DNA of 64,000 nt from Angiostrongylus vasorum (taxonomy: Eukaryota; Nematoda; Chromadorea; Rhabditida; Metastrongylidae): contig JADANN010000429.1 of the NCBI GenBank assembly GCA_018806985.1, forward strand, positions 372,001-436,000, written 5' to 3'. The notes under the pieces were generated by a model. That model was not told the origin of the DNA, made no database searches, and was given only the letters and a program-made list of their open reading frames with translations. Position numbers and translations under genes: made by a program. Shown here one piece after another: positions 34,287 to 49,200 of the stretch; the first letter of the stretch is position 1, and each line of letters opens with the position of its first letter.

Positions 34287-37200
34287 ATGCGGGCTTTGTT
34301 TGCGACAGTACTGATCCTCACGGTGATCGCCATCGGTGTTGAAGCACGGAAGAAAAATCAAAATATCAGAGTGACGGTCGCCGATGAAGTGCCGTTACCG
34401 AAGAAAACAGCACCCCTTCCGACAAAATCAGTACCGCCCACGAAGGTGACGAACGGTTTTATTTATTTCTTTATTGGTTTATTGTAATTATTTTGAACGA
34501 ATTTGTCCATTACAACACCATGCAACTGAAAATAAAGCCTACTGAGCCTTAGCCTAGAAATGGGATATTTCTGACAGGTTAGGGCTATTCGTTTATTATA
34601 ATAGCAATTTTATTCGTGTATTTTATCCCAATACGGTTATCCCCGAGGTTCTCTTATTTTTCATACTAAAGATTTACCAACGAAGTATCTACTGCTTATG
34701 ATCCCATCAATAGCCTATCTTCTTCGCATGATCTATCGATTGGAGTGGACTTTTCATACGGTGTCAAACCTTTTGAAACCATTTGACTCTTCAGAAGCGA
34801 GTAGTGGAAAAATTCCTCTTGTCGGATTTCTTGACAATGTCGTTTGAAATGTTTGTGCCATTGAATGTAGAAAGTGGGATGATTTACGACCATCACAGAA
34901 GTTGATCCTCTTTTCAGTTTTTCGGATTTCATTTACATTTTTCGGATCTTGGCACATCTTCTCTACCATATCCAAAGACCCAAGGAAGTGTTTCTTACAA
35001 ATTCAGAAGAATTTTTTACCAAGAAAGTTGTTTGCTATTCTTTTTGTCACACTTATCACTCCGTGTGATAACGGAGAGGTGATACCAGACTGATGATTCC
35101 AGAAAACTTCGATAGTTTTTGAATTCGCCACCAGATCTGAACTTGAGCAAGTCCATTAAAATGTTCCAAATAAGTGTTTTTCCAATCTATTTTTTCACTA
35201 AAAAGTTTTCTTTTAGGACGAAAATAAATACATTCGCTTTATGATTCACGTACGCCTTTGTATTTTTATCTGATCGTTCTGATGGACGACGAATTATAGT
35301 TTTAGCCGAACTGAAGTGAGAACTACAAGATCTCAGTCAATATTTTAATTTGTAATGATATTTTTGCAATGTCAACTTTTTATTTACTGCCTACTACAAT
35401 TTTTTCACAGCAGGATATTATGTATGAAACAACTACAATGATGCTGGGATATTTACAAAACCCCGGATCGCAAGTGTCTGCGTTGGGGAACGAACGCGCT
35501 ATTACCCTTTCGGAGGCTAACGCGTTCACCACCACACCATGAGGATCCTTGGTTTCGCCTGTATCTCAGCTAGTTCTGTCGACCAGCGCCATCAGCAATT
35601 ACACGTCAACGGGATTGCTCTGTGAAGCTCAAATCGGCAAATAAGACAAAACAAGCAAAAAAATATACTTGCTGTTTTGTTCTCGGTCAAGTCATTGTTC
35701 ATTTTTTTTTCTCGTTGCGTTGTACCAATATTTACATGTTCTGATATTGTCGTTAGTTTCACACATTTGTTGGTAGCTTTCCCCTTAAACGAATATTTCA
35801 ACGAATTTTCGAACGAACGCATTGATTACAATGCGCGAATTAGTTGTCAGGAATATTTACGTCTTTAAACTTTACACAACAATGTTCTGGATCATAGTGA
35901 ACTTTTCAATTGAGGTAGGAAGTAGTAAAATTTACAGTTCTCTAACAACCAGGAGCAAGTTTTTCTTATATTGCGAACAGAACTTCGACATTCTGAACCC
36001 AATAGATCTTTTCCCTTTCGTTTTTTTTTCCCGAGGCTCAGATTTCGAGAATCGCAGCGATTGAGGGACTTTCATCTAGCTGACTGCAGTCACCTTTATA
36101 GTTGACGTGGGCGACTCTAGTGTAGTCCTAGAAACGTTTTATAAATAAAATTATGTTCCTATTTCTTGAAAAGTTGAAAAAGTCTTAAAATTATGATAGA
36201 GTTTCTTCTATAAATCTGACGGGCTCCTTAGTCCTCAAGTGCATCCATTATCGGAAAAATATCGCCAGCTCTCAGAGAACCTGCACGGTCTTGAATGGTG
36301 TTTATGTCCATATTTCCTCTTCATTTCGTGTTCATCTTTCCTCAGGCCTTTCTTTTTTTGTTCTAGAATAACTTTTTCCTTCTCTTAACTATCAATCGTC
36401 GGCCATTTTTTCAAAAAATGGTCCTCATCAATGTTTCCTAGCGAGGGTTATTTAATGAAGTGTGAAGAATCGCGAAGAAATTGAATGCCAGCTGACGGCA
36501 AACAGTAGTAGTAAACAAAGTGGCTCATCCATGAAGAACATGACCCATCATTTGGGTACACTTTATACAAAGCAAATCATTACTTTGTTGGGGTTTATCC
36601 TACCTATTTAGAAAACAAACAAACTGAACAACTTGAGGCCAGACGAGAACGACAATTCGATTGATGACGTCGACGAGGACAAGATTGACGAGATTCTTCG
36701 TGACGCCAGTCGAAATCTTGTCATTTTTTTCTGTAAGTCACCTCTTTTTACTCTTTTTCCAGACGGGATAAATTCACTTATTCATAAATTCATCTATTAC
36801 ATATTTTCTTTACCACCTTTAGTACTGATTTCCCCCTGTTTATCATGTTTTGGCAGATTTCCGAAACCAGACTTCAACTACATTCAAACAATGCTACTGT
36901 TAACATATCCGTTGAAAAAATTTCAATGACTATATAGATTTTCCAATCACCTCTAGTTTGTATCGTTTGGAATCTCTCGGATGTCGAACACTAGACAACC
37001 GTGGGCTAATACGTGTGCCATGAGCCACCACCGTGGGCCGGACGATGGAACAACAGCCATCTCAGTAGTTCTCTTGTCGATGGCGGCTGTGACGTTGACG
37101 AAAGAAACAGCTGTTTTAAGTAGCAACTGCTATGTGAATAAGTGATGGTAGTACCTAAAATGCACATTGATTCGTTTTGGGAGTATATTATTTCGGTACT

Positions 37201-40200
37201 TGAATAGCCAACCTTCTCAAACTGTAATAAATCGGGCAAGCCACAGCCAAATTTGCATTTAACTGGTAATTTACTGGTTGGGAAGTATTCTGTTTTCCTG
37301 GAGTCTCAAAAAGCAGTGGTAGGGCTTTTGTGAGGATACCACTTCTTGCCAACAAGTAACTACGACGTTTCCAGGATGGCAGTGAATTTTGGCAATGATT
37401 TATTCCTCAGTGTATTTCCCCAAGCCAAGTTCGAGCTTCTTCTCAGCTTTAGAGTTCCTTCTAGAATAATAGACCCAACTCTGTTTTAGAGTTTTTGTCC
37501 TGAGACGAAAAAAACCCAGATTGGAAAGATGCTGTATTACTCATTTTTATGGGCAACATATGATTGCTATCATGGACTTCTTTCTTACTATGTGTTCAGC
37601 AAGACACCTGCGGCAATCAACGGAAATACTTGGATACTTGAATACTTGGACCATCCGTCTTTAAGTATGCGGAATCCAGCACATTTTCTATTCGTTTCTT
37701 TGCCTCGCGATCATCGTCTATGGTGGTTTGATTTGAGCATTATGGTGGGTGAGAGTATCATACCGCGATCTCTAAAACAACTGCAGCTGTGAGTGCAGCT
37801 GTTTGATTTTAGTTACGAACACGTCCGGTCAACGTGTAGGTGGCAGTTCTAGGGAACGCCAACATCCTCGTGAAGTCCACTTTACAGTTCTTTTCGTCCA
37901 ACTGTCGTCTGTTTTTTCTCATCATATCGCCTGCCCATCTATGTTTCCCTATCAATATGTATTTTCTTGGGTCTTGAAGATGAGATAGATTTCGTTGATC
38001 ATATTCTTGACGTGGTTGAAGTATCAGCCCACGTCTCCGCCGATGACAGAGCGCTGGGGGGGGACTGTGGAATCGAAAAGGTGGGCGGGGGGCGGGGAAT
38101 TTTAGGTGCACATGTTGATCAGTAGCCACTTTGAGAAGCCAGAATGTGGCCTGTGCTGCCCTCTTCTATTTAATTCCTCTTCCATCTTGTTTTACATGTT
38201 CATTGAACGCCCAAGGTATACGTACGAGGTGATCTCTGTAATCGGAAAGCTGTCCAGTTATATATGATCGCCTTCCCAGTATGGAATTTTCATTAACTTA
38301 GTCTTGGTCCTGTTAATGAACAATCCAGTCTTTTTTCCCGCTTCGTTGAGTCCATTGACCACATCTCTGCTTCACTGGTACTCCTCGAAAAGGTGATGGT
38401 GTCATCCGCGAAACGAAGATTTGATTGAAATTTTTCATTCACATGCGTATTCTCATCCCAGTCGAATGACATCATTATCCACTGCAGTACGGCACCAAAC
38501 AGCTTTAGCGATATTGTGTCGCCTTGTCCTACCCCCTTTTCCTATGGGTATGATAAGAGGTCGATGGAAAAGATGTATTTCCGTAGTACAATTCCGATAA
38601 AAATCAGCTGGATTTCTTATGTAGGAGTGGTCCAATTCTTCCTCGATAAGTGTTGACAGGATATCATTCGTTTCGACACTGGCGCTTTTTCATTGTCGAG
38701 GAAAGTTAGGATTAGCGGCAGGTGTATTCCCGACAAACTTCAATGACCTTGGACACAGTATGAATGTAGCCCATACAGCAAAATCTCAGCCCGGAACTCT
38801 GCTTGCTCAACTGATTGTCCAATGTCCTTGATATGCGCGACAGAATAATCTTCGGGAAGACGTTGTAGACTACACTCAAGAAGCATATCGGCCGATAGTT
38901 ACGAGGATCTCTTCGGTCACCTTTCTTGGGCAGGTTGACCCTGAACAAGATTCTCCATTTTACAAGCACACTAAAAAACCTCCATGGCATTCGTGCGTGT
39001 GTTCGTCATATCCGCTTCCATTGACGTGTTGCGTAACCTAAGATTTCGTGACCTCTGATTTGTTGTGTCACCACCTGACGTCAAAGACGGGATCATCCAG
39101 TGTGGGGGGGGTACTGAGGTTGGCTTAGTGCTGGTTTGACAAATTGGTCTTCTTCAAATTGCTACCTTAACCTTGCAAGGGTGTTTTCAGATCTTCACTA
39201 CGATTTGGATCTGAGAGAAGTATCGTTATGGGAGCGACTCCTTGTTCGGTCTTCCTACTAATTGACTCAGAGTCGACATTGAAACCGAAGTCAAAAATGG
39301 ATAAAGAAATGAAAAAAAACGAACAGACCACTGGAGGAGAACATATTATAGAAGCCGAACACTCCATTGAAAATAAATAAATGCAAACGCACGTATTTCA
39401 TTACTGGACGTTTTCTCCAAAAACCTGCAGAATGTCCACAAAAAAGAGAAGAAGTGGTTTGAAAATGAAAAAAGCCAGGAAAGTTTATTGTGGAGACATG
39501 GAAAAAAAGAAGAAAAGGCATCCACAGAATCAAATATACCACCGATAAATAAGTACGAAGCACCTAGACAGTTGGTCTAGACTGGTACGATTCAATCACC
39601 TATGTCACCCTGTAGTCCCGTTGATCGTCGAGTGACTCGAGCGGGCGCCAGTAAATCTTCCATTTTTCCCTGTCGCGTGCAAGAGCAGTCCAGTGGGTTC
39701 TGCTGGCACCAGAGACTTGTTTGGCATCATATCTTTCTTCTAGGCTTCTCATGAAGAACTCTGACCATCGGGTCGGTGGTCTTCCTACAGTGAGTTTGAC
39801 GTCCCGAGGAATCCAGTCACTAACGGCTCTGGTCCATCGGTTGTCTTTCATACGCACTACGTGTCCGCCCCATCTTATCTTCGACTGTTTGGCGCATAGA
39901 ACGTCATCCTTAATTTTTGATCGTTGACGCAGGTTGGAGCTTCGGATCCCTTCCCTTATTCGTGTAACACGGGATACCCCTAGCATCACGATTCAATGGT
40001 ATTAAATAATTACTTAAAATGTATCTAAATAGCTAGCGTTCGTGAGGTCATTTTGACCCTAGAATATTTTCCGCTTAACTCGTATACCGTTTATTTGATT
40101 GATTGGGTAAAATTCTTCTCTGATGCGTTTCGAGGCAAGTGCTACGGGGGCTCTCGGGTCATTATCAAATTACCAAACCTTAAAGACCAGCTTGCAATGA

Positions 40201-43200
40201 TGTTTCTTCTGGGTTAACACCTATACCTTCCACTGGTTTATTCTTCGGAAGGGATTTTGATGAAAATGTTGAATTCTTTCTTGAATTGCGTATCGCTATT
40301 CAGGGGATAAAACCTCATTAACATAGCTGCACGTTGCAATTCGACGCCAAGGCTAGCATTCACGCATTCGTAAACCAAACTTGGAGCAAATATGGTGTTG
40401 GAAATAGATTAAAAGTCAGAAGAGACGGCTTATCAATAGAGGAATAGGTTGTCAATGCAGCGATTAAATGAAAGTTGGTGTAAATAGGGTCATACTATTC
40501 AACCTCTTGTCATATCGTTTGCCACCTCATCTAAAGTGAGGAATTTAACTGGGTGTCGAACTTTGATCTATAGCATGAGGTTGATTTTGTTAGAAACGTT
40601 TCCGAAACTGAGAGGGGAGCTCGACATTTCCATTCAGAAGCCTAGCTAAAAAAAAATAAAAAAAAATAAGAGTGGGTAAACTAGTTCCAGTTACAGGTTT
40701 CACGACCATTCTGCCAACAACAGTAACCAGCTGGCATAAAAGGCTCTCTGTGTTGATCAATCGCTGAGGGATAGCCATCCATTCGAATTCATTAAGAATC
40801 GTTTGGAGGTGATTGCATGCATATCTGGCCTTTACAATGACTCACGGTGACATACCGTTGTATCGAGCCAGTGCTGCTATCCTCCAAGACAAGTCTGATA
40901 CCAATTTGCTGAGTACATTTTGTCGGGGAGGGATGGAAGGCTTTTGTGGACCGCGGGCGCGGGGATCGATTCCACGTGTGGGTTGCAGGGCACCTCCGAC
41001 CACCAGCTGGCATGTGGTGATATATTGGAAGCCCTAACATGGTTTTGAGACTTCTAAGAAAAGTTGTAGGGACAATTTGTTCCAATACCCGCGCGATTCT
41101 TCATCATCCGTTAAAACGACCATTCATTTATTCACATAAGCAGTATATTATTAGAGATACGTAGTAAAAACTGAACGATTTAAATCGGCTGTATCACCTG
41201 TCGTTCCGTTGATCGTTGTGTGACTACAGCGGACGGCGCTGAATCTTCCATTTCTCTCTGTCGTATGCAAGAGTAGCTCAGTGAGTTCTGTTCGCTCTAG
41301 GGATTCGTTGAGCATCACATTTTTTTGCGGTTTTTCGTGGACAACTCTTACCATCGGGTCGGTGGTCTTCTTGCTATGCATTTGACATCTCGAGGAATCC
41401 AGACACTTGTCACAAAAAGAACTGATGGAGCAAGATGACACACAGTTGTCCATCGGTTGCCGTTCATACGCTTTGCTGGTCCAGCTCACCCCTATCCTCC
41501 ACAGTTTGGCATATAGAACGGCGTCTTTGATTCTTGATCGTTGACCTAGATCGGAGTTTCGAATCCTTCCTCTAGAGCGACCAAAACCCGAGGAAACGAG
41601 TTAAATATATTCTCAAATAGACGAAAGCATGAGGATGTCTATGTAAAACATCAACGAAATCGTTATGATGAAAAAATTGTATCTCCTGTGGATACATGGA
41701 CGCTCCTAAATATTTATCATAACTAACTTGGTGTAACCTACTGTGAAGTTTTGGATTATCTCTCCATTAGGACCGTGATCGATTCAGATGACAACAAAGC
41801 CCATTGTCCATCGTGTGGAGAGGCTTTGTCAGAAGTAGAAGAGATTGACGACGATATTGAAGCCACAGGATATATTCAGGTTTGCTTAACAAGTATTTCA
41901 TTATTTAGTGCAAAATTGACTTTGTCATGGTTCTATTCCCCTTCCACGACAGTGCTTATATATTGACATCCTTGATTTTATCGGTTTAAAAGAAGTTGCC
42001 AGAAATTTCCGAAAGCTTTTTAAAAAGTGAGAAATATAGAAGGATAAAGGATAAAGCTCCTGGCGTTGATCAATCCCTGAGGGATGCATGCATTTGACTT
42101 CATTAAGTATCATTGGAGGTGATTGAATGCATATCTGGCCTTTGACTCACGGTGACATACCGATGTATCGAGCCAGTGCTGCTATCCTCCAAGACAAGTC
42201 TGATACCAATTTGCTGAGTACGTTTTGTCGGGAGGGATGGAAGGCTTGGTGAGCAATGGGCGCTGGGATCGATTCCACGTGTGTGTCGTAGTGGCGCCTC
42301 CAACCACTATTTGAGGGTTTAAAATTCGAATTTGCTTTGGGCGACAGAAATAGCCACAGACGCTGTATGAAATCTCTTTCACTCCGTGCTCCCAAGAAAG
42401 AATCGAAGTTTTTCCCGCTGAGAACGCTATCTTTATGAAAAGCATTCACTTGATGGTCCTCACATCCTGAATGAGTAAAACTTAAACACTTCAATCTATG
42501 TCTGTATGCTTCAACACATGCGCAACCACATGGATTGATATTAATTCATGCCAGGAGTACTGAGTTCAGTTCACACCGCACATAGCAAGAAATATAGCGC
42601 ATTACCACCTGGTAACCTGGCCAAGTTAGACAAAACGCTCAGTTTCAGTCACTACCAATTATCAGATTTCCATCCTTCTTGATCTTAACACTTAGCTAAG
42701 TTTTGCGGATACATCTCTAAGTGAAGTGATCACTTATGTTGTTTACCTCTTATCCAGTAAACTTGACTGTTGGGCGTCTGAACTACTTATCTTCTAGCTT
42801 TCAATTTTTCAAGAGTTCTTTGCAATATCCCTGAACTGGGGCACTTCTTTGGTCTATCTAACCTTAACATTCATTCCTCTTTTCCCAAACTAACTTTGCT
42901 ACAACTTTTTCGGATGTGTCCTTATTTGCGATAAGGATATGTCACTTTCTTTTTTTCGTAGTTCTTCCAGTTGTTTTGTTGAACGAAGGGCGGCGGCCAC
43001 AGTGGTAGTGACGCCGTTCATCACGAGCCGTTGCTGCTTCGACTCTGTGTTAAGCTCACCAAGCTCCTCATCCCTCAAAGGTTGGGAAATTGTTGCCAGA
43101 CTTGTATAGGCACATTCCACCTTCCGCAATCCAAATAAGTGCTTTAGCCTAGCTATCCCAGGACTCCTTGCAAAATCAACTTGACCAGCATTCAACGAAA

Positions 43201-46200
43201 TTCATAAGGAAGGCGACAATCCTCAAGCAACAACTGAATCTCCACTAGGAAAGTTCGAAGATCTGCGTGTACTTTGCATGCGAGGAAACGAATTGAATGC
43301 AAAAGTGCAAGGATGCGCACAACAGATGTGATGACGGATCGTGTTAAGAAATTGTTCTCAGGAAAGTGATTTTCGTCATTTTTTCTTAGAAACTCTAATG
43401 GCTTGTTCTCATGTGACATGAGGTTTCCAGCATTTCTTCAATCGTTTCGCTATCTTACAACAAGGTATCCCGTGGTCTTCTTCTTAAGCAGTCGCCAGTA
43501 CTCTCCATTCATAAAAAGGCTTCACCCCTTGCTACTAGAATCCATCAAATACCGCATCACCACTTCTGGATATTGGTCGGCCTGTCTCGATTGGGAACGA
43601 CATAACACCTCGGATTTCCAGACCTTCGTTGTACAGTCTGTAAGCGCTCCCATTAAGAATTCATTACTGCTCCTCTTGTGTCCTTCTCTTCTGATTTTTA
43701 CGGAACAACATCGATCTATGTATTATCAAAAGCACTTTCAAAGTCTTAAACAAAGTCAAGACTTCCTTGTTTTTTCTTTTCTGCAGGTGAAAATAGTGGA
43801 GTCAAACTAGATAAGCACGCATGGTAACCTTTGTGCCCTCTTTTAAGTTACTTCTCCACCATTAAACCGTACCGATTCTTCTTGTGCTACAACCTTCTAT
43901 TCTATTCAAGTGGACCAGTACTGCGGTTTCGACTTTGTTATTCGCATGTCTTCTTTGATCTGTTCTGATTGTCATGCTTTCGATTCCATTTGATCAGATT
44001 TTTTTTAGTATGACAACATGTTGGTTCTTTTCCTTCCGTGCCATGTGACGGTATCAGTTCAGTCGAGCGACATGCGTTTTTATTCGTAGCTGATGTAACT
44101 TGAAACATTTCGAGTACAGTCTTTCGTCCCTAACAAAAACCATAACACCTTTAAACCTACTGTGTAAAGCAACTGACTCAAGTTTCAGTAGTGTATTTTT
44201 GGCGCTCTTATCCTTGCTTCTACCCATTAGCTCCATCCGATGTTCAGGTTGAGGTCAGGGCTTGTTCATTTGTAATTATCACCTAGGACAAGTCATCCAT
44301 GCCGCTTCATCAGTGGTTGTGATAGATATTCGGAATTTACTTTCCGCATCTAGTGAATCACTTCATTCGTATTAGTTTTCATGCACGTGTGCCCGATAGG
44401 AATTGACCAGAGATCTCATGCAATGAGACATTTATGGTCACTGGTTTGATCACCCTTCCCCTCTTACCAACCAAGCCCACCATCTCTCGGAATTTTCGGC
44501 AAATTCATGCCAGACTTATCTGGGAAAAAAGGTGAAAGGATCCTTTTGATCAAAAAAACTATCTCAAGACTCGAGCAAGAATCAACTCGATCAGCACTGA
44601 TCGACATTCTCGATGACGACAAAGTGGTGGCCGAACTCTCGCGCAACTCCATAAATCGTCGTTGTATGTTGATACGTTTCTTCTTTCAAGCGAACATGTA
44701 ATGATCTGATGATTTGGGAACCATTTTTTCCCACAACCGACTTTCATTTTCGTAAACCTCTTCTTTCCGATTCATTTCATACTTCCGTAACCATTTTTTG
44801 CTCGTAAATAAAGAACAAAACAAAGACGTCCTTTCATGTAAAACATCATTAAGCTATGACCTATGGACATTCGACTCAACCTAAGGTGTTACATTAGAGG
44901 AAGCTAAACCTATCGGAAGTGTTTTCTTTCAGTACCCAATATCCTTTGCACTCTTGGGTCCTTCCCAATGCCCCTCAGTAAGTTGGCAAGCCACGATTTT
45001 TTTGTCTTCAGGGCTAAACTCCTCGTAACTATTGTTATTAGATTGCATCGTGCAATCTTCTACGACCTACTTCCTTTAGGAATTAATGTTGTAGTTCTAG
45101 AAATTAACGAGCTCACCACCATTGTCATCGCAATTGTCTGGTTAGATTCAGACTTGGTGCTTCCACATCGCCAATTATTTTCGAATTCCGCGAAATTACA
45201 GGTTGTCTAACTAATAATTTGTACAGGGACTTAATAGGATCCCCTATTATTAAAATACCGAATAATTTGTCTGTGTAAGCAGTCTTAGGTTTCAGTTATG
45301 TGATAGCAGTTCTTTTTTAAACATACAGAGATTAACGGCGCATGTGTGTGGCGCAGCGGTCGGAGGCGCCCTGCAACACATGTGGAATCGATCCCCGCAC
45401 CCATGGCCCACCAAGCCTTCCATCCCTCCGGGGTCGGCATATTGGTACCAGACTTGTCTGGGAAGGTAGCAGCACTGACTCGATACATCGATAAGCCATC
45501 GCCAGTCACTATAAAGGCTAGACATGCATTCGATCAACTCCAAACGATGCTTAATGAAGTCGAATGCATGGCGCATCGCTCAGGAACTGATCAATGCCGA
45601 GAGCTTTATCCTTTTTTGTTTTATAGAGATTAAGAGTGGATTAATGTAACACTGATGACTAGTGGAGTTTTTTAAACATCGATAAAGTTACAGACTGATG
45701 TTGCTTACAATCTGAAAACATCACAATTTTATTATAGCAGAAGTGCTCACATTAAACTACTAGGTAGCTCATTACGTATGAATTAGTCCTTAAGAGTTCA
45801 CATAGGGGATAGGAGGTAAAGTGTCCAACGTTTATGAAGTGATTAGGTACTCGCAATGCCCAATACTCCAATAAGCGTTGTTAAGGCGGTCGAGTGCACA
45901 CATAGTTTCTTTACAAAATGACTTACAAAGGACTACTAATGTATCTTGTCAGTATGCCTGTTTTCCCAGGGAAAGCTGGCAACAACTTGCCGGCCCCGAA
46001 GAGTGGGGGGAGTTTGTTAGCTCGGGGCTCGGCATCCATCCACCCGAGATGCCTGTGTATAGCGCTGCACCCATAGGTATTACGCTATACTTGACGAACA
46101 GTTCACATTTCATCTTACATGTTACAGTGTTACTTGATTTTAAAGGTCGTGAAAACCGACGATCGTTCAGTGGCTCGGGATCTGGGAATCGTTACGTTCC

Positions 46201-49200
46201 CGTCATTGGTGTACTATCGAAGGAAACATCCGATTCTCTATGATGGTGATTCGTTTTCGATTTTCTCAACACTTTGTCATGAGAACATTTTCGCCGTAAT
46301 TCGTGATTGTTTTGCGTTCACTTTCGGAATTCCGTTATTCCAGGTGAGTTCAAGGATTCAGAGGAGGTATTACGTTGGTTACGATCTCATGAGGAGGTCG
46401 CCACTTGGGATCTGACCGACGATAATTTCGAAACTCGTACCGATTCACATTCACCAGATGAGGGTACACTCGATTGGTTTGTGATGTTGTGAGTTTTTTA
46501 TAAGTTCTACCTATTTCACAACTACTAGACGAAAACGAAATTCTCAATTTTCTCGTCTGTCAAGTCTTTAATGAAATCTCTTCGATGAATGTTCTTCTCC
46601 ACTGAAGCAAAAACGACTTTTGCAAAACGCGATAGCATTGGATTCGATCACAAGAAATTCTCATCGAAGAAAAACAGTCCTACTTATTATTATCATCCCA
46701 GCCTTTTTTTATTCTTGAAAGAGGATTTGTTGACAACTAATGATATAAATGGTATTATTTGTCAGCTAAAATCGAGCGACTAGCACAGTGGTAGTGATGC
46801 CGGTCAACACGAGCATGGTGCTAGTTCGATTGCGCTCTGGGCGCCAGTCAAGCCACTCATCCCTTTGGGGTTAATAAATTGGTACCAGCATTCTACGACA
46901 TTTTAAAATGAAATGAAAATCCTCAAGCAGCAGCAGCCGAAGCCACACGTAAAAGTTGGAAGACCTTCGTGAATAATGGAGGCGAGGAAACGAATCGAAT
47001 GTGAGAAGTGCTGGGATCCGCAAAGTAGACGGGAAGACAGGTCATATAAAATAAAACAAATTTTCAGCTATTTTTAGACAACTTAAACCAATTTAATCGT
47101 GGAAAAAATTTAAAAAACAACAGCGGATTAGCATACGGTAATGATCTAAGCCGACTTCTTCTCAAAGCGCAACTTTTTTTACACTATTATTGTCACTATT
47201 AAGGCACATTCCACTAAAAGTTGTTGTAGGCAGCTGGTAATTGGATGTGACAATTAAGTGGTTTTATAACAATTGCAGTTACGATGCTGATGATGCGCCA
47301 TGCAATTCGTTTATTCCTATGTGGGAAACAGTCGCTCATAAGTGAGTTCCTGTTTCTTTTTTCGGTCTAGAAAAGTCATTTAGGTCAAAATTAATGTTAT
47401 TCCTAACCACTTTGAGAATCTCCAACCAAATTATTCATGAGGCTACATGGCACGTTCACAGAAGTCTTAGAGAACGCCTAAAACAAGGGCTAAGTGCAAC
47501 CATGTAACCCCCTGTGAATTCAGAAATGGATAATGCTGTGTACGCTGTGCGGGATTGTTGTGTATTTTCGATAATATACCTAGTCCTAGCCATCTATACA
47601 TATGTGCGAATCCTTTACGTCAATTAGGCTAAAGTCTACTGCAACCGAATAACCGGGGAGTGCATGAAAAGAGATTCACAGTCACCTTCTTCAAAACTGT
47701 GTGACGTTTATCCAGAAGAGCCCGACAAGCAAGCCATGGTGGCTGTCGTATCTCAGTAGAAGTAAATTGGCTCATGTAAGGAGCGTGATACAAATTATGA
47801 GTACGAGCAGTGGGAAATCCATTGCTGCCTGATTAAGTGATTCTATGATTAATGGCTTCACAGCTAGTAACTAGTGCTTGATGATTATTGTTTTCCTTAT
47901 TGTTGAATTAATATCTTAGCTCAAGAAGAATAGCGCAGTGGTTAGTGATGCCGTTGATCAGGAATCAAAAAGACGCTAGTTCGACCCCTGCCCCAACGCT
48001 CACAATCAATCCGTGTGGGAACGCTTTAGCTCGGCTATCTCGAAAATTGCGAGGAGAAATAACTTGACCAATATTCCATTCCACGGCATTCATAAAGAAC
48101 ATGAAATCCTGAAGCAGCAGCCGAAACACGTGAAATGTTCGAACACCACTGTAGACGATGAAGGCGAGGGAAAACGAATCGAACGCAAAAAATTGCTTAG
48201 ATCCACACAACAGATGTAACGACGAGTCATGTAACAAAAATTTAAACAATTTAATATTTTTGGCGTTGGATATCCTTTCTCCCCTTATTGTAAAAATGCC
48301 TGGGGCAGTATATTCTAGAGACATCAAACACTACTAAGGACTTCGGAACCATTAATTGATACTGTGCTAAAAAATTTTGTGATGGGTCTGTTAAATAAGT
48401 GGTTGCCTCCATGTTATCGATAGAAGTAGGGTAAAATTGCATTTAAGAAGAAAAGTTCCAGACTTCGTGGTCTGGTGAACGTCGGAAAGGTTGAAACATC
48501 TGTGAACGATGACGTCACTGAGCGATTTCATATCGATGAAAATGACTGTCCGACTTTTCTGCTGTAGGTTTAAGTGAAATTTTTTTTAGAAATGAAATAG
48601 TAAAGCCATAGACTGTTATAGCGTTTTCTAAAGAAAAGGAGTTGAAGGAACATTACTGGTTAACTGTTTTCAATGAGGTTTTCGTTTAGGCTTCATCGTG
48701 GCAAAATGTATCGCTATAAAGAAACAGCGAAGGACGTGCGAACTCTCGTTAATTTTGCCTTATTCAAATTTAAAGAACAACGGGGAATGAGGTATGAACT
48801 CTGCGAAATATTGGTTTATTCCCAGCTTTCCACTACTCTTTAAGATCTGTGAGAAAAGAAGTTGGACAGCATGCTTTTTCTGGTGCGCTACCGACCATTT
48901 TCTATGAGAGATTGTGCAATTTATAGAAAACAACCGTAGTAGAATAAGTCAGAAAAAAGGAACTAGTAGAGGGGGACCAGTTAAGAAGTCCTAAGGACTT
49001 TTTCCGTGTAAAAATAACACCCTCTATTCATCTGTAGAATTGGTAGCAAAGCATTGTGTCACAGTTCATTACTCCTCAAGTATTTGAATTTACACATGTG
49101 TAGTTTAAGGAAAGTGTTCCTTTTGTAAGGGCGCGTGTAGCGCAGTGCTTAGAGACGCTTTGCAATACAGATGAGTTCGATTCCACGCCCCAGGCTCATC

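Noticed and set aside
34240..34290. Meaningful operator from the ATCGATCGAT palindromes before the thioredoxin start
   Set aside because: Only two short overlapping words of a common palindrome occur, with no spacing or partner site to support a regulatory call.
44507..44701. Cassette exon of the thioredoxin gene
   Set aside because: The flanking exons require phase 0 on both sides, and this stretch ends one base past a codon at its only good donor.
45338..45410. tRNA gene in the SINE-1 heads (and similar heads in other copies)
   Set aside because: A- and B-box-like words are present, but arms do not pair into a cloverleaf and each head continues into the same repeat body. They are tRNA-derived SINEs.
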